Shown here piece after piece: positions 40,401 through 53,147 of a stretch of 64,000 bases of DNA. Position numbers and translations under genes: made by a program. The DNA is from Xiphophorus maculatus (taxonomy: Eukaryota; Chordata; Actinopteri; Cyprinodontiformes; Poeciliidae). The stretch is from the NCBI RefSeq assembly GCF_002775205.1, contig NC_036461.1, positions 18,200,015-18,264,014 of the forward strand, in the 5' to 3' direction. Position 1 is the first letter of the stretch, and every line of letters begins with the position of its first letter. A model generated the notes under the pieces. The model made no database searches. It was not told the origin of the DNA and saw nothing but the letters and a program-made list of their open reading frames with translations.

Positions 40401-40640
40401 GCAAATAGTTTGTTTCAAGACACAACGTTTTGCTGTAAAAGATGTTGACGGCATCTGCCCCAGATGGGTTTCTAGTCTTCCGCGTAAAGACGTAACAACA
40501 TGACCAGCAGATAAAGTAAAATTTCCCACCAAATAATCTATGCTGATGTCTTTGTATGCTTGGATGTTAGACACATATTTACTATGGGAAAAGCACACAT
40601 TCACAATCCATTTTCTCCCTGCTGCATCTTCTTTGCAGGC
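37402..40640. other. Intergenic, no gene
   Basis: Only simple features are visible: a TCTGC pentamer run at about 38213-38232, a CA run at 38383-38402, a hairpin at 39062 and an ATA run at about 39497-39519. Confidence 0.5.
39062..39091. repeat. Perfect 12-bp hairpin
   Basis: AGTATGATTTCC and GGAAATCATACT flank ATTATT. Confidence 0.9.
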
Positions 40641-40658
40641 TTTTTTCTGTTTCTCACT

Positions 40659-40700
40659 GGTCTGCTGGAGATCCTGAGGTAGGATCTCCTGCAGCAGACC
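40659..40700. repeat. 17-bp stem hairpin with 3-base bulge
   Basis: GGTCTGCTGGAGATCCT pairs with AGGATCTCCTGCAGCAGACC around the loop GAGGT. It lies in a minus-strand open stretch (40781-40386) starting MTFEPSLPRPSAGV, with an acceptor-like CTCTCTGCCCAG near 40758 and a GTGAGA donor near 40656. The function is unknown; the arms may simply be a local duplication. Confidence 0.5.
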
Positions 40701-41227
40701 CTGCATCAGTTTAACCACCCAGAAGATTAGAAAAGGCATCACGCCGGCAGATGGCCTGGGCAGAGAGGGTTCAAAGGTCACGTGTCACATCGATGTAGAC
40801 AACTGCATGCCTCCGTCCTGACCTTTAGCCCCAGGCATGCACCTCCTTTGCAGGCTTCCCAAAAGAAAAAAAAAGAAAAAAAATTATAAACAAGCTTTGT
40901 TTTCCACCAACCTGGTGGTGGACACACAGGAGAATGAATGCAGATGAACAAGCACGCTCCGGCGACCTCCTACTTCCAAGCCAACGCCCTCGGCCCACTC
41001 CCATGAGCCCTTCTCTCCAGTTCCAAATGCAATCCTGATGTTCTGGTAACCAACTCCCCCGCCCCCACAGTCCCGCTTCCAGCCCCCTCGGCCAGAACCG
41101 GGGCTGTTAAACGTGCTCTCTGGACCCCTCCCTATACGTCCTCAGCTGCTGCGCGGCGACACTGACAAGAGACAGCTGTTGCGGCGTAGAGAGGGTGAGA
41201 GTGTTGCAGTCGGCAGCAATCAGAGAA

Positions 41228-41294
41228 GACACACACACACACACGTGCACACGCACGCCCACACACGCCCACACACAGACACACACACACACAT
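41228..41294. repeat. Imperfect CA/CG microsatellite
   Basis: This is a run of CA dinucleotides interrupted by CG and CC. Confidence 0.9.
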
Positions 41295-41811
41295 GCAGAT
41301 AGTCAGACGTGGTGTTTGTGTGTGCGGAAAGAAAGGGAGGAGAAAGGGAGGTGTCACTTCTTCTGAATCCACATCTACTTTCAAATTACGCAAACGCAAC
41401 TTTTTTAAATCCGTGGTCCCAGTGTGTGGGGTTTTGTTTTTTGCGAATTAGGATCAGAGCATTCGGACATGAAGCACGCACGCTGAAGGACATGGCTGGA
41501 AGACAGGAAGAGGGGTGTCTTCTTCTGGAGAAGGGAAGCATTTAAACAGCTGGTATCATGCAGGCTGTAATAAAGCTCTCCCCCACTTTTTCTTTTTTTT
41601 CACTGACATTTCCCTGAGGAGGAAGAAAGAAAGGAGAAAAGGAAGCCCAAATTCGCAAAGGCACAGAGAAGCTCAGATCATCAAACCTGCTGATAGCTGC
41701 AGCGCAAACAGACGGATGCAGGAAAGCAGGGCCCTCCCTGTGAAAAGAGCACATGCAGTCAAGGGTTTCATTAACTTCGGTTTAGCAATAAGCTCAGTCC
41801 TGCCCGCCAGA

Positions 41812-42400
41812 TTTGCAGTGCTTTGCAAAAAAAAAAAAAAAAAAAAAATGTTCACAGCTCTTGAAGTTTTTCCACACTTTGTTGAGCTGCAGCCACAGAC
41901 GACAGGGTATTTTACGGAGATTTCATCTGCGGGAACAATGCAAAGCAGTGAATAGATGTGAGTGGAAGGAAGGGACTGAATTGTCACCAGTCTCACTGGA
42001 TGGACAGCAACTGTGAACATTACATTTGAACTCCGCCCACAAATTCTCAACAGCTTTTGGACTTTGACTGGGCCATTCCCACAATAAACTTCACGTGTCT
42101 TCCCATCTCGTCTGACCAGTTTCCTTCTCCCACATCAGCGCGTCATGATGCTGCCAGCCGGATTTGCCTGCCGGCATCTCGGATGCGGCTGAGATTAAAA
42201 TACACACAGATTCTTTTTGCAGGAGACAGCTGTCAACGTAAACATCAAATAAAAATGCAATTTATTTGAAAAAAAAAAAAAAACCCAAACGTGCTGAAAC
42301 CCAAGTATCCTTTTAGTGTGCGACATGACAAAGTGAAACGGATACAAATACTCTTGCCAGGCACCAAATATTTATGCCTGGGTGTGGGCACGCAAGTGTT
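41812..42400. repeat. High-copy fish repeat, two pieces
   Basis: It begins GCAGTGCTTTGC followed by a long A-run. It includes TTTGGACTTTGACTGGGCCA at about 42055 and ATGATGCTGCCAGCCGGATT, then a second segment after another A-run at about 42270. It is in the same orientation as the 50.3 and 63.5 kb copies. Confidence 0.55.
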
Positions 42401-45400
42401 TGACCCTCTTGTCCTCTTGCCTATATGTGTGATGTTACATTTTTGGCGCCTGTTGCTTTCAGCAGAAGCGCCGGTCCAGGTGGCTGGTCTTCAGAGCGGG
42501 TTCTCACATGCTTGCTCTCGCAGTTCATCCACACTGGCGTCCGGGGTGCCGAGTGACGCACCCTGTTCCTTTTTGTCAGGGATGTGTCAGCACTTTCACA
42601 GCCTTTTCTTTTATCCCACCCACTCCGCTTCTCCACCGATCCGCTCCTTTCTGTTCCTGGTGAGCTTGACTCGTAAGTTTCACTCGAGATGTAATCTGTT
42701 TTGTTGGCTGATGCAGGCACTCTGTTCCTCACTTTACATTTCTCTATGAATTTCTATGAATCACTGCCCGCTTACATGTGCTTTTAGGCCTCGATTTTTA
42801 TGGAACGTGACAAAGATGAAACACCCCTGCGAGCTAAAGGCGATTAAAAACGTGGCATTCAAATGTAATTTACATTTTGTGCGGAGTGTTTCTGTAGACG
42901 CCTGCATCTTAACGGAGGATTTCCATAATGCGACCTTTCATCTTGACAATGCCACTTACTGTTTTAACCGGACGTTCGATTCTAAGAGTTCATGCTAAGG
43001 TGTAGGTAGGCCGACTACCTGAGCAATACACATAAAAATTTTACTGAACAATCCTAAAAAAACCAACCATGGTAGCTGCAACATAAAAGGACAGTTAGAC
43101 TGTTTATTTATTCCTTCAGTTTTGAATTGTGTGATGATGTTTATCATTTTTCATTCTCCTGTGCCACAAATATTGTTCTGCACAAAGCCTTGCTTTATAA
43201 GCAAAAATTGCAGCAGTCAAGACGGATGGTTTCAAGACCAGGAATGAATAACTGAAACTTGAAATGGGGCACTATTAGTGTTTTTTTTCTTTTTTTAGTC
43301 AGAAAACACAAAACAGCTGATCAAGATTTGAGGTAAAATTCATGTAAGTCGTTTAGAAACATGAGGTTTCATTTCAGCTCGCCACAGGATAAGCTAAATT
43401 ACCGCAACGATGGCTGATCGTGCAGCTGCTCTCGCACAACCAGCCTCAGATTGATGAGCTCGATTGGTGTCAGGTGCGCCAACTGCAATCAGAGCAGCCT
43501 CGCCCTCGCACACTGGATCGGCTGCACTGAGTGAACGAGGGGGGAAAAAAAACAAACTACACAGAACACCAAACAAACAACCCAGATTCGTGACAGTTTA
43601 ATCGCTTTTTCTGTTTACAGAATCTCTGCAATCATCAGTCGAAATTATTTTCACTGCAGCAAGAAAGCCCTGGCTGGATCTCTTTCTGCAGCTTCACATG
43701 CTTTTCCTTTTGCCTGCGTTGTGCTCAGTCTTCCTCCCACACTCGAAAACATGCATGTTAGGTTAAGTGCTCTCTCTAAATTTCCCTCAGGAGTGAGTGT
43801 GTGCGTGCAATGTTGCTTGTCCTTTGTGCTTCTGTGTTGCTCTGTGACGGTGTGGTGAAAACAAAATGAATAGCAGAATAACAACATAGGGGGAGTTAAT
43901 TTTACTCCAATCCTAATCCGACTTTTACTCATATTAAAGTTCTTTCATGTTTCTTGTTGTAAATTATGAATATATTCTTCTGTTGATGTGGATTCATCCT
44001 TGGACTCGAAGTGATGCAGAAAACGTATTTCGTAGTAGAAACTCGAAGGAAGAAAACTGACGGATATTTGGAGCTGTTCATAACAGTCATTAGACTTTTT
44101 CTTTTAGGTTTTATTATTTTGTTTCTCCAATTATGGGTGGTTGATTTCACTATGTGGCATGATCTGTCTCTAATGGGGGAGGATTTTTTTTTCTCTCCTG
44201 ACTGATACCTTTACTCTCAAATCGTTTTGCTCTTTTGTAAGCTATTAGTAAACCATGACACCGGCTACATGATGCTGATGAACAAATATCAAGAAAATCA
44301 TACAAGTTGAACTTTATTTTATCTTAATCAGATTCATGAGAATTAATGGCAGGCGTAAAATGATAAAACGACAAAGCTTTAGTACGAGAGTGTGCATATT
44401 TATGGAACCACTTTATTGCAATCATGTACGTTTTTATATGTTTTTTCAGTTTTCTTCCTTTCATAAACTGATTTGTTTTGCAAATGAGTCACACATGATA
44501 AAAGCAACAAACAATGAAGCAAACAACTTGTGTTTTAACAGAGGGTCTGTACACCTTAAGGTCCCAAAAAAAGGCCGCTGAGACATTGAGGTCTCTGTGA
44601 TGTTTTTCGTTCTTTCACCGCTTGGCTGACATCTACTTGGTTGTCTTCCTGTAAAGTTCGGCAGACTCTACCTCCGATTAACTCTGAGTTTTTATTTTTA
44701 ACCTGTGGGAAGCACGCACACAGAAACCGTCACAAGAATAGGCCCCCTCCACACACACACACACACAAACTCTCGACGCGACCGTTTGTGCCATGTGATG
44801 TGGACCTTGTGACGGTTGATGTTGTTACTGGAGACACATTCCTGTGGGCTTTAAAAGGGGATCTTAGGTGTGAGTCTGTGCATAAAAACAACAGCAAAAA
44901 AAAAAAAAAAACCACCTCAGAGGTCATACTCTCATTCATCTGTAACTTCACACCATCTGCAACACAACCACAGACCCCCGTTTTCAGACCCGTTCCCCCT
45001 CCTCCTCCTCCTCCTCCTCTCAGGTCATCGGCTAAAACTGGGTATGTTACGGTCGAGTGGAGCCTGCAGCCTCACTGTCTCTTCAAACAGAGTTTGGAGA
45101 CATGGATGGGCAATGCAGAATAGAGACACACATGACGAGTCAGAGAAGGGTCAGATCGCAGGTACTTCTGTCACTTCCCGTCAGCAAAACAGAGGATCCC
45201 TAAAAAAAAATCTTATAAAAGCATGTCATAGAAGAAGATTCTTGGCTGGAGGCCTTGGTTGACGTGTCACTCTTAGCCCAATGTTTGACAACAACAAATG
45301 CTTTTTTTTGTCTACATTAACAGTGAACATCAGCCTGCCATCAGACTCTGTAGTCAGTGGAGAAGCTGACCACCTGGTCTCCATAGAAACACCAGTTTTA

Positions 45401-45700
45401 AGCACACAAGTATTGCAATCCTCCCAATTAATTGGGCAGTGTAGCTACGTTTGATTCCTTGAGTGAACAGCATATTTCAATTTACTGGCCTATTACAAAA
45501 ACCTCAGCCATGAATCTCACTCAAAATAAATCTGTTAGATTGTTTTTCAGTAATGACTACGTCCTCATAGGCTACAGCTTCACCCAAATTATTCATAGCA
45601 TAGAAACTACTCATTACAGTTCATGCCCTGTAATAAGAAGATGTTTGCTGCTGATTTGGTGGAAAGCCGTCTACATTCTGTTTCAGATGCGCTTTAGCAG
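42401..45700. other. Intergenic, no gene
   Basis: Several 60-160 codon frames exist but show no domain, no splice context and low-complexity composition. A CA run is at about 44746-44766 and a CTC run at about 44999-45018. Confidence 0.45.
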
Positions 45701-45702
45701 TC

Positions 45703-45752
45703 TGACACTTTTAATCTAATTACAAAAGTACGATTAGATTAAAGGTGTGACA
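45703..45752. repeat. Inverted repeat, about 18-bp arms
   Basis: TGACACTTTTAATCTAAT and ATTAGATTAAAGGTGTGACA flank a 12-base loop with a one-base difference. It may be the folded remnant of a small MITE. Confidence 0.7.
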
Positions 45753-46376
45753 ATAATGACCCAGAGTGTTATTTCTGCCAAAACTTTGCCCTGCTGAGGA
45801 CAGTGTTTCTGCAGATATAATTAGTGCCATTTGGACAAATTTACATTGTTTTATATCCAACAGTTCGGTTAAGAGATTACATTTTAATAGCTTCGAGTAC
45901 TTTAACATCAAAACATGGGTTAAAAGAACATTTGCATAAATGACATATTGTGCTTGTGTTTTCATGTTGCATTTAAAACATTTCTGTTTAGGGCTGGAAG
46001 GAAGATCCAACTATGTTAGTAATTTTTAGTTCTAAAAGATGGATTCACAAGGTGGTACACATTGTGGATTGTCTCTTTGGTCAAAACTATACAGGCTTAC
46101 AAACCGATATTTGGATAAACATCCCATAACATGATGCAGAGGAGCAACATGCTTCTTGTAGCCATCAGAAGACTGTCTGAAAATGGTCTCTATTCATGGT
46201 CTCTATTAATTCTGTCTGAAAGTTTGACCACTGCTCTTATAGCTGGCCTGAATTTAAAATTGTTTTTCTTCCCTTGAATCCTAATAAAACATAATCTGAA
46301 AATTTTGGAAGAGGTTAGTTTTATTTTTTAACCATCTGAGCTTAACAATCCAGCCGATTTGTGTTGCACGATGCCA

Positions 46377-46714
46377 GATATGAGAAAGAAGTGTTTTTCT
46401 CGACAATGTATGTACAGTTCAGCCCATAATTAAGATTTGGGACATGTTTTGCAGTTTCGTAAGGGGCTTTTAATCAACATTAATAGGATTGTATGTGAAG
46501 TATGTTACATATATATAATTGAAAACACAACAAAGTGTCTGTCTGTCTGTGTTTCATGCAGCTACAGTGTGAATGTAGCAGTTAGACCATCGCAAACGAT
46601 TTGTAAACGTAAAAAAACCGACCGGGCCGTCAGTCTCTTGAAGCCCCCGCCCCGCCGGCCTGTTGACGGGAACTCCCCCCTAAGTTCCCCGGTTCTCCTC
46701 TCACTGCTCATTCT
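46377..46714. repeat. 338-bp duplicated segment, copy 1
   Basis: It is collinear with 52810-53147 with no indels. I count two substitutions (near 46654 and 46691). This copy lies directly upstream of the CpG-rich putative first exon and includes a GC-rich end (AAGCCCCCGCCCCGCCGGCC), so it may be part of a promoter. Confidence 0.95.
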
Positions 46715-46936
46715 CTCCATGAGCCGTCACACACACCCACACATACACACGCGCGCAAACGCGCCGCGACGCGTACACACACGGAGCTCCAGTGAGTTGG
46801 AGCAAACCTCTGCTCCGTCTAGTCTCTCGGCTGCCGCGCCGCAGCTGGTTTGATTCTGCGGGCAGCGCGGAGCCTCGTCGTGACAAGAGTTTTGGGGGGA
46901 ATCGGCCGAAGGAGGAGTGAGCCGCGGAGAAGGAAG
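46715..46936 (+). promoter_or_regulatory. CpG-rich putative promoter and untranslated first exon
   Basis: A CA/CG-rich stretch (46724-46787) leads into a GC-rich block with many CpGs. It ends at GAGAAGGAAG with a perfect donor GTAAGA at 46937. There is no long frame across the donor, so this would be 5' UTR. The gene is on the plus strand, divergent from nceh1, and not identified. Human neighbours of NCEH1 include ECT2, NLGN1 and FNDC3B; none is demonstrated here. Confidence 0.45.
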
Positions 46937-48513
46937 GTAAGACGATGGTGTCAGTGAGTGCTTCCTCGGCTCTCAGTTTAAGGAAACTTGCTGGCTTGTC
47001 TCGCTGTGTTGTGCCCTGTAGGAACATCAGTTAGGCTTTATTGTGTGAAATTTCCAGGATGAATTGGGCGTTTTTTCCATTGTTGACACATTTGGGTCCT
47101 CGCGCGCTGAGCGGTATGTGCACATATCGCGGACGCTCGTGCCCTCTCACATCACTGGGGTACCTCCAGTTGTGCGAAAGGAAGTTGAGATGTCGCCAAG
47201 ACTGGTGTGGTGAGGCACCTGAAGGGCTCTCACAACACGCGGTATAGTTCTAGTCAATGTGCTCAAAGCTTCAGAGGGAAACTAACTTAATTTTGGAAAG
47301 GCAAATCAGCTTAGATTAAGTTTTTGCATTATTTTTTATCAGTAGATGTTCAGAAAATCGGTTGTCAGTGAGCATGGGACAGTTACCGGTATTAATCGCT
47401 AAGTTTTTAAAAAAACAAACAAACTATCACGCTACTTACTGCAGTTTAAAGTCCTTTTCATGCATTGCCAGAGACAGTGTTGGTATGAACTGGAGTTTTT
47501 TCCTTTGATTAATACAAGGTTAACCCTACTTCACTTCTCTTTGCACACTGCTGCTCAGCTGGCTGACACAAGCCTACTGCAGTTATGCATGAAAGTAGGC
47601 TTGGGCTGGTATGAGATTATCATGGTGTGATAACTTTGAGGAAAATAATTCACATCTCAGTACAATCTCCTTTTTCTCAAAAGCGCCCTAAGAAGTTGGA
47701 ATTTCAATCAGAAAAGTTGACTGTGCGCATATAAAAATGTGGTGAATGTGGCCAATATTAACTATCTGTTGACACTTCTGATGGTGTATCTCTTTAAACC
47801 AGACATGCTTAGTGCAGTAAACATGTTGCCATTGTTTTAAATTAGAAAAGTAAGAGAAATATGCTGTTTTCAGGTTGCATTGCTAACAACAGTTAGCCAC
47901 CACAGCAGTTAACAAATCCCACTGTTTTCTGACTTGCATTTACAATGCTCCTCTCTCAGGTGTGAAGTCATTCCCAGATGCAAACTCTAATTTTGGAGAA
48001 TATTATCTCTTTTTGTTGTTCTTTTCTTTCCACACAGGTGTAACTAGGTGGTTGTGTTGTTGGACAGCTATCCTGCAGCCGTATGCTTAACAGACAGGCC
48101 ACTTAGTGTGACTATCAAACTGTATTGTGTTAATTTAGTATTTTGGTTGTTTATTTAGAAGTCAGAATAGATTTCAAAAGCTCTGTGGTTGCATTAATAA
48201 ATACATGTTTAAGTTTTGCAGCAGTCTTTGAGCTGAACGGATATGAAAAAAGCTTTACCAGAGACAAATAGAAACATTCTAAAACCAAGCAGAAATCAGA
48301 AAATGTTCTACTGTTTTGAATAATCCTGTGCTTGCAGTGCTGTAATGCAACTCATATGTGTCCTTCAGCCCTCCTATAAGGTGAACGTTTGTGTATGTGC
48401 GCACGCATTCACAGGTGTAAGTGCGCCTGCTGTTTGGCGACATCCTGTCAGGTCCCAGAAGGTGGGGGTCAGTCACAGGGTCTCCCCTCTGGAATTCTCC
48501 TAGAATAGATGTG

Positions 48514-48606
48514 ACACACACACACGCCCATACGCACACACACACACACACGCACCCACGCACACACACACACACACACCCACCCACACACACACACACA
48601 CACACT
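48514..48606. repeat. CA-rich microsatellite
   Basis: This is about 90 bases of CA with CG and CC interruptions. Confidence 0.95.
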
Positions 48607-50264
48607 GAGAGAGACCTGCAGTCCTTTTTCAAACTTTGATTCCATTCCCTCCACATCCACCCATCTCAGCAATGTGGCTCATTTTTATGTCATTCTATCC
48701 AATCTTATCTATTCATCAGCGCTGATTCAAAAACTAAATGGCTTAAGCAGAAAAGCCTGTTTTTCATTATGTGACCAATTGTTAAATAATTTTTTGGGCC
48801 TTTTTATTGTCAGGGAACCACCACTCTTGACAAGGCAATTCAGTATTAACAAATATTTGTTGTGTGGACTCTATTGTTGTTAAAGGGAAATGGGTCAGAA
48901 GACAGAGACAATTCACCTGTGCTTTATCGTTACTCCCCGGCAGGTCCAGTGTATTTTGTCAAGATGATAGATGCTTGAATAAGTGTGCGTGTTTGTGTGT
49001 CAGTGACTGAAAGAGAAGGAATTGGAAGAACTTGCCTGCTGAATCTTCAGCCTATTTGGACGCACTGTCTTTTGCAGGGCCACAAAGAGTGTTCTTCATG
49101 TACTTTGAGCAATCTGGAAGCTTCTATGTGTATGTGCAAGCCTGTGTGTCACATTAGGCATCTTCTTTCATCTGACATATATACCCACAGATATTCTTGC
49201 GATTGTTTTTGCCTTGTTGTTGACATGATGCATAGTTAAGTTAGTGACTGTCTTCCTGAAAGACCCCACAGGTTGTTGTTTCTTGCAGGAAATTACAACT
49301 TGCACTTTGAAAGAATGTGCAGCTTGCAGTGGTTGTGGAACAAAGCGTCATGGGAAATATCTAAAAACAAACAAACAAAAAACAAGCAGGGTTATAACAG
49401 GAGTAAATGTATGGTTTATGTCTATAAATAAAATGTTAGATGTAAAAATTGTCTCTGTTTTAGTTGCGTAATTCCTGAATAAAAACAGAAAGCAACAGAG
49501 TAATTGCAATGACATATCATTGTCTTAACAGCCCTTTGTTTGGATTTCACCAAGGAAACAAAAAAATAGCATTTGGTATTGCAATGGCAAAAAAAGAACA
49601 GAAAAAACATGTTAAAGTCCAACACTTAGCTTTTTAAAAATCCTTCTTACCCTGGTTTCTAGAGGTTTAAAGTTTGATTTACAAGCAAAGTACAAAAGCA
49701 TAAGTTAATTAAATTTTTGTGTGACAACAAATGTTCTCATAAAAATAACACATCAAAACAACTCTCTGCACCTGCATGTGGTCTACTCCCAAGACTTGCA
49801 TCGTAAGAAATTCCAAATCTTTGAGGCATTTTGTTAGCAAACCCAGTCCAACATGGTAATTTAGTTATTGCAGTACCCATTTCTGCCTGTTGAGGCAGTA
49901 GTTTACTGGAAGTACCAATTATGATTAAGAATGTGTAGTTCCATCCTTCTACGTACTACATTGGGATGTAGAGATGAACCGTTTTCCAGCTATGGGGCCA
50001 ATTCCCGATCTCTGATTTTATTAAGCTTTGACTTGCTGACACCAGTACATCCTTATTGCCCTATGTACTGTCAACACGTACGGAGGACAGAGGGTACTTC
50101 TTGACCCTCTGTTATAATGTTTGGTTCCATTTAGAATTTGCTGCAAGTAACCTTACTGCTACTCATGTCTAAATACTTGATTTTTAGTTAAGTAAGTAAA
50201 CAAGATGCAAAACAAATCTATAAAAATCCTAACCTGCATATACATGTGCTTGTTGGCTTGATGT

Positions 50265-50720
50265 ACAGTGTTGTGAAAAAGTGTTGCTTTATTTTTTTTT
50301 TGCCACACTCAATGTTTCAGATCTTCAAACATGTTTAATTATCAGACAAAAATAATGATTTATGCTGACCTAGTGTAAAAATGTCATTGCTTCCTAAGCT
50401 GGTTGGGCCATTCTAACAGTGGCAACAAATGCCATCAGGCTTCTGTAATAAAAGACAAAGGAAATGTGTTAATTCAGCCAACTTGTTTAAGGTCACCCCA
50501 AGCATCTTAATTGGATTACAGAAAGGAATTTGACTGGGCCACTGTCCTTCAGATTATTGTCCTGCTGTATCACCCAAGTTCATACATGGGTGGGCATTCT
50601 CCCTGAGGATTTCTTGGTAAAGAGCAGAATTCATGCTCTTTAATTAATAAATTAATTACAGGACAGGACTTTGTCAAGGTCCTGAAGCAGCAAAGTCTCC
50701 CCAGACCATCACACTGTTAT
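50265..50720. repeat. High-copy fish repeat
   Basis: It begins TACAGTGTTGTGAAAAAGTG. It contains TTTGACTGGGCCACTGTCCT and ATTGTCCTGCTGTATCACCC and ends near CCCCAGACCATCACACTGTT, in the usual order for this family. Confidence 0.65.
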
Positions 50721-52809
50721 TTTTGGCTTTTTTTTAGTTTATCTCTTGTGTTAGTTCATCTGTGCTCATTGTTTGTGCTTCAGATTTGTTTTTTTGTTGT
50801 TGTTGTTTTTAAGATTAGGGTTTTTTTCTATTCTATTTTATATCAGGTTCAAGTTTTTTTCTCCTTTTCTTTCTCTTTGCTTTGTTGATTCGTCACCTTA
50901 CCCTTAGCCTGCATTCTGCTCCCCTTCCCAGCTGTTTCTCATTTACCTCTGGACGTTCCCTTCCCCATCAGCATCCACTCACCAGTGATAGCACTTCTGG
51001 TTGCTTTGTCACTTCCACCACTTCAGCATTAGAGCTCTTCAGATTCCACTAATCCTCACTTTTTTCCTCCATTTATTCCTCCACTCCTCTCTTGTGTCCT
51101 CCAGAAGTTTGTTTGCATGTCCCGTTTCCAGGTTGTGTCGTCAGCTGTGTACTTTTTTCCCCCTTCATTAAATATGCGTTCCACTACCATCCCGAGTTGT
51201 TGTCTGCACTTTTGTGCAACATCATCATTTGAACCCTGCATTTTCTTTGATGACCTGAAACATTTCAGTGTGACAAGCAGGAAAAGAACAGAAGAATTTC
51301 AGAAGGGACAAATACTTTTGCATAGCGTTGTTTAGGGTTTATTTATTACGCCTTAGGAGCCAAACCTTTACACGCTGACTTAAAGAAGGGACATTTAAAA
51401 GACAGTGAATACTTTTTGACCATTTCATCAGTTCGAATGCACGTGTGTGTATGGGTGTTAACATCATACACACACGGTGATGACAGTGGGAATCTGAACG
51501 TGCGAGAAAGCGAGAAATCTGTTTTGCTTCCCATCTCGGATTGGCAAATCCATGCTTTGCTGAAGTGAAACATGATGTCACGTTACCTCAGGGTGTGAAA
51601 TTTTACACTGTGTGGTGACTTATCCAAGAACCACAACCCACAGGGGAAAAAGTAGTAGATTTACACTTTTAATTATATGCACTTTGAATGTACTCCTTCC
51701 TTAATTGATCGGTGGCTGATCTGGCTTTATATTTCTTGAGGATTTCTGTTCGTATCTGCTTTGTTTGACTTACAAGTACTGCTCCGGTGAAAAACATTAT
51801 TTTATTTTAGTCTTCTTCTTGGTTCTCTGCATGACAAGATTGTCTGTGGGTGGATTGGTGGGTGGCTGGGCAACAGAGTGGGACTCCATTACAGAGCTGT
51901 ATAAATCTGAGCCATGTTTTTTTTTGCATTTCCTCAAGCATGTGCGTCTTTTCACATGTGCTTGTGGCTCCAAGCTCTTAGTTTGTCAGTACTTGTGTGT
52001 GTGCAGGCGTGTGTTTGTGTGTGAAGCCATCCATTCATAGCCGATTTTAAGTTGGGTTTCGTCTTTTTCAAGCATAGGTGGAAAGGGGCAGTATGAATGC
52101 CTCTGGCAAATATTCGATTGGAAGCTCTGGCAGTAATCACTATGGCTCTGGTGGTTCAGTGCAGATGGATGGAGAATGGAGGTTGGGTCTGGAGTCACAA
52201 ATTGCACACTAACATCTTGTTCGAAAATGGATATATATTCTGTGAGGTACATATCAAAATTTGCAACAATTCATGCCAGAAATGGAAGATTCACCATAAC
52301 ATAGCAAGACCAGATTTGAACAGACTTTTCAGTACAACTAAGAATGATTTTTTGTTGTTGTTTTCACTAGAAGAGAAAATGAATCTCAAAATAGGTTTTG
52401 AATAATCCATAGTTAGTGTAGAATAATTCAGCCCAGGTTTGAGAAGTCTATTCATTGCAGTGTTCAAGCTTATCTCCAGCTCAAGTGTCCCAGTGGCAAA
52501 AAACCCCTGAAAGAGCTGAAAAGGCCATTTTTCACAAATAGAATAAAGGTTTGATAAATCTCAAACTGCGTTTTAAAGAATGTGTTTTGATCAGTCCAAG
52601 TATTTCAGATTTTAATAGAATGATATAACGTAGACCAGACTAATTCTAAACGATAAAGTACCATTGATAAAAAGCCTGGAAGCACATGCTAACATTAGCA
52701 TTTTTCACTGCTAACGAGTCGCATGTCACCATTTACTAACAGAGCTTAGAAACTATTTGAATCTTGTCTGTCACTCCTCTGGTGTTTTTTTCTAACGAGT
52801 ATTGAAAAT

Positions 52810-53147
52810 GATATGAGAAAGAAGTGTTTTTCTCGACAATGTATGTACAGTTCAGCCCATAATTAAGATTTGGGACATGTTTTGCAGTTTCGTAAGGGGC
52901 TTTTAATCAACATTAATAGGATTGTATGTGAAGTATGTTACATATATATAATTGAAAACACAACAAAGTGTCTGTCTGTCTGTGTTTCATGCAGCTACAG
53001 TGTGAATGTAGCAGTTAGACCATCGCAAACGATTTGTAAACGTAAAAAAACCGACCGGGCCGTCAGTCTCTTGAAGCCCCCGCCCTGCCGGCCTGTTGAC
53101 GGGAACTCCCCCCTAAGTTCCCCAGTTCTCCTCTCACTGCTCATTCT
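52810..53147. repeat. 338-bp duplicated segment, copy 2
   Basis: This is the near-identical copy of 46377-46714, offset by 6433 bases and placed inside the putative intron. Homology stops abruptly at both ends, and no target-site duplication is obvious. Confidence 0.95.

Larger units (their letters stand above)
46937..52809 (+). other. Putative long intron, no coding exon seen
   Basis: No coding exon is recognisable on either strand. The stretch contains a long CA tract (48514-48606) and a repeat copy (50265-50720). Confidence 0.4.

Noticed and set aside
42291-42749. 152-codon plus-strand frame
   Set aside because: It overlaps the high-copy repeat and has no domain or splice context.
46437-46853. 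138-codon frame (MGHVLQFRKG...) and its twin at 52870-53226
   Set aside because: It is present only because the DNA segment is duplicated. The frames diverge where homology ends and show no domain, so DNA duplication rather than a gene family explains them.
48421-48639. CA-tract frames with His-Thr repeats on both strands (also at 41113, 54335 and 44641)
   Set aside because: They are translations of simple CA repeats.
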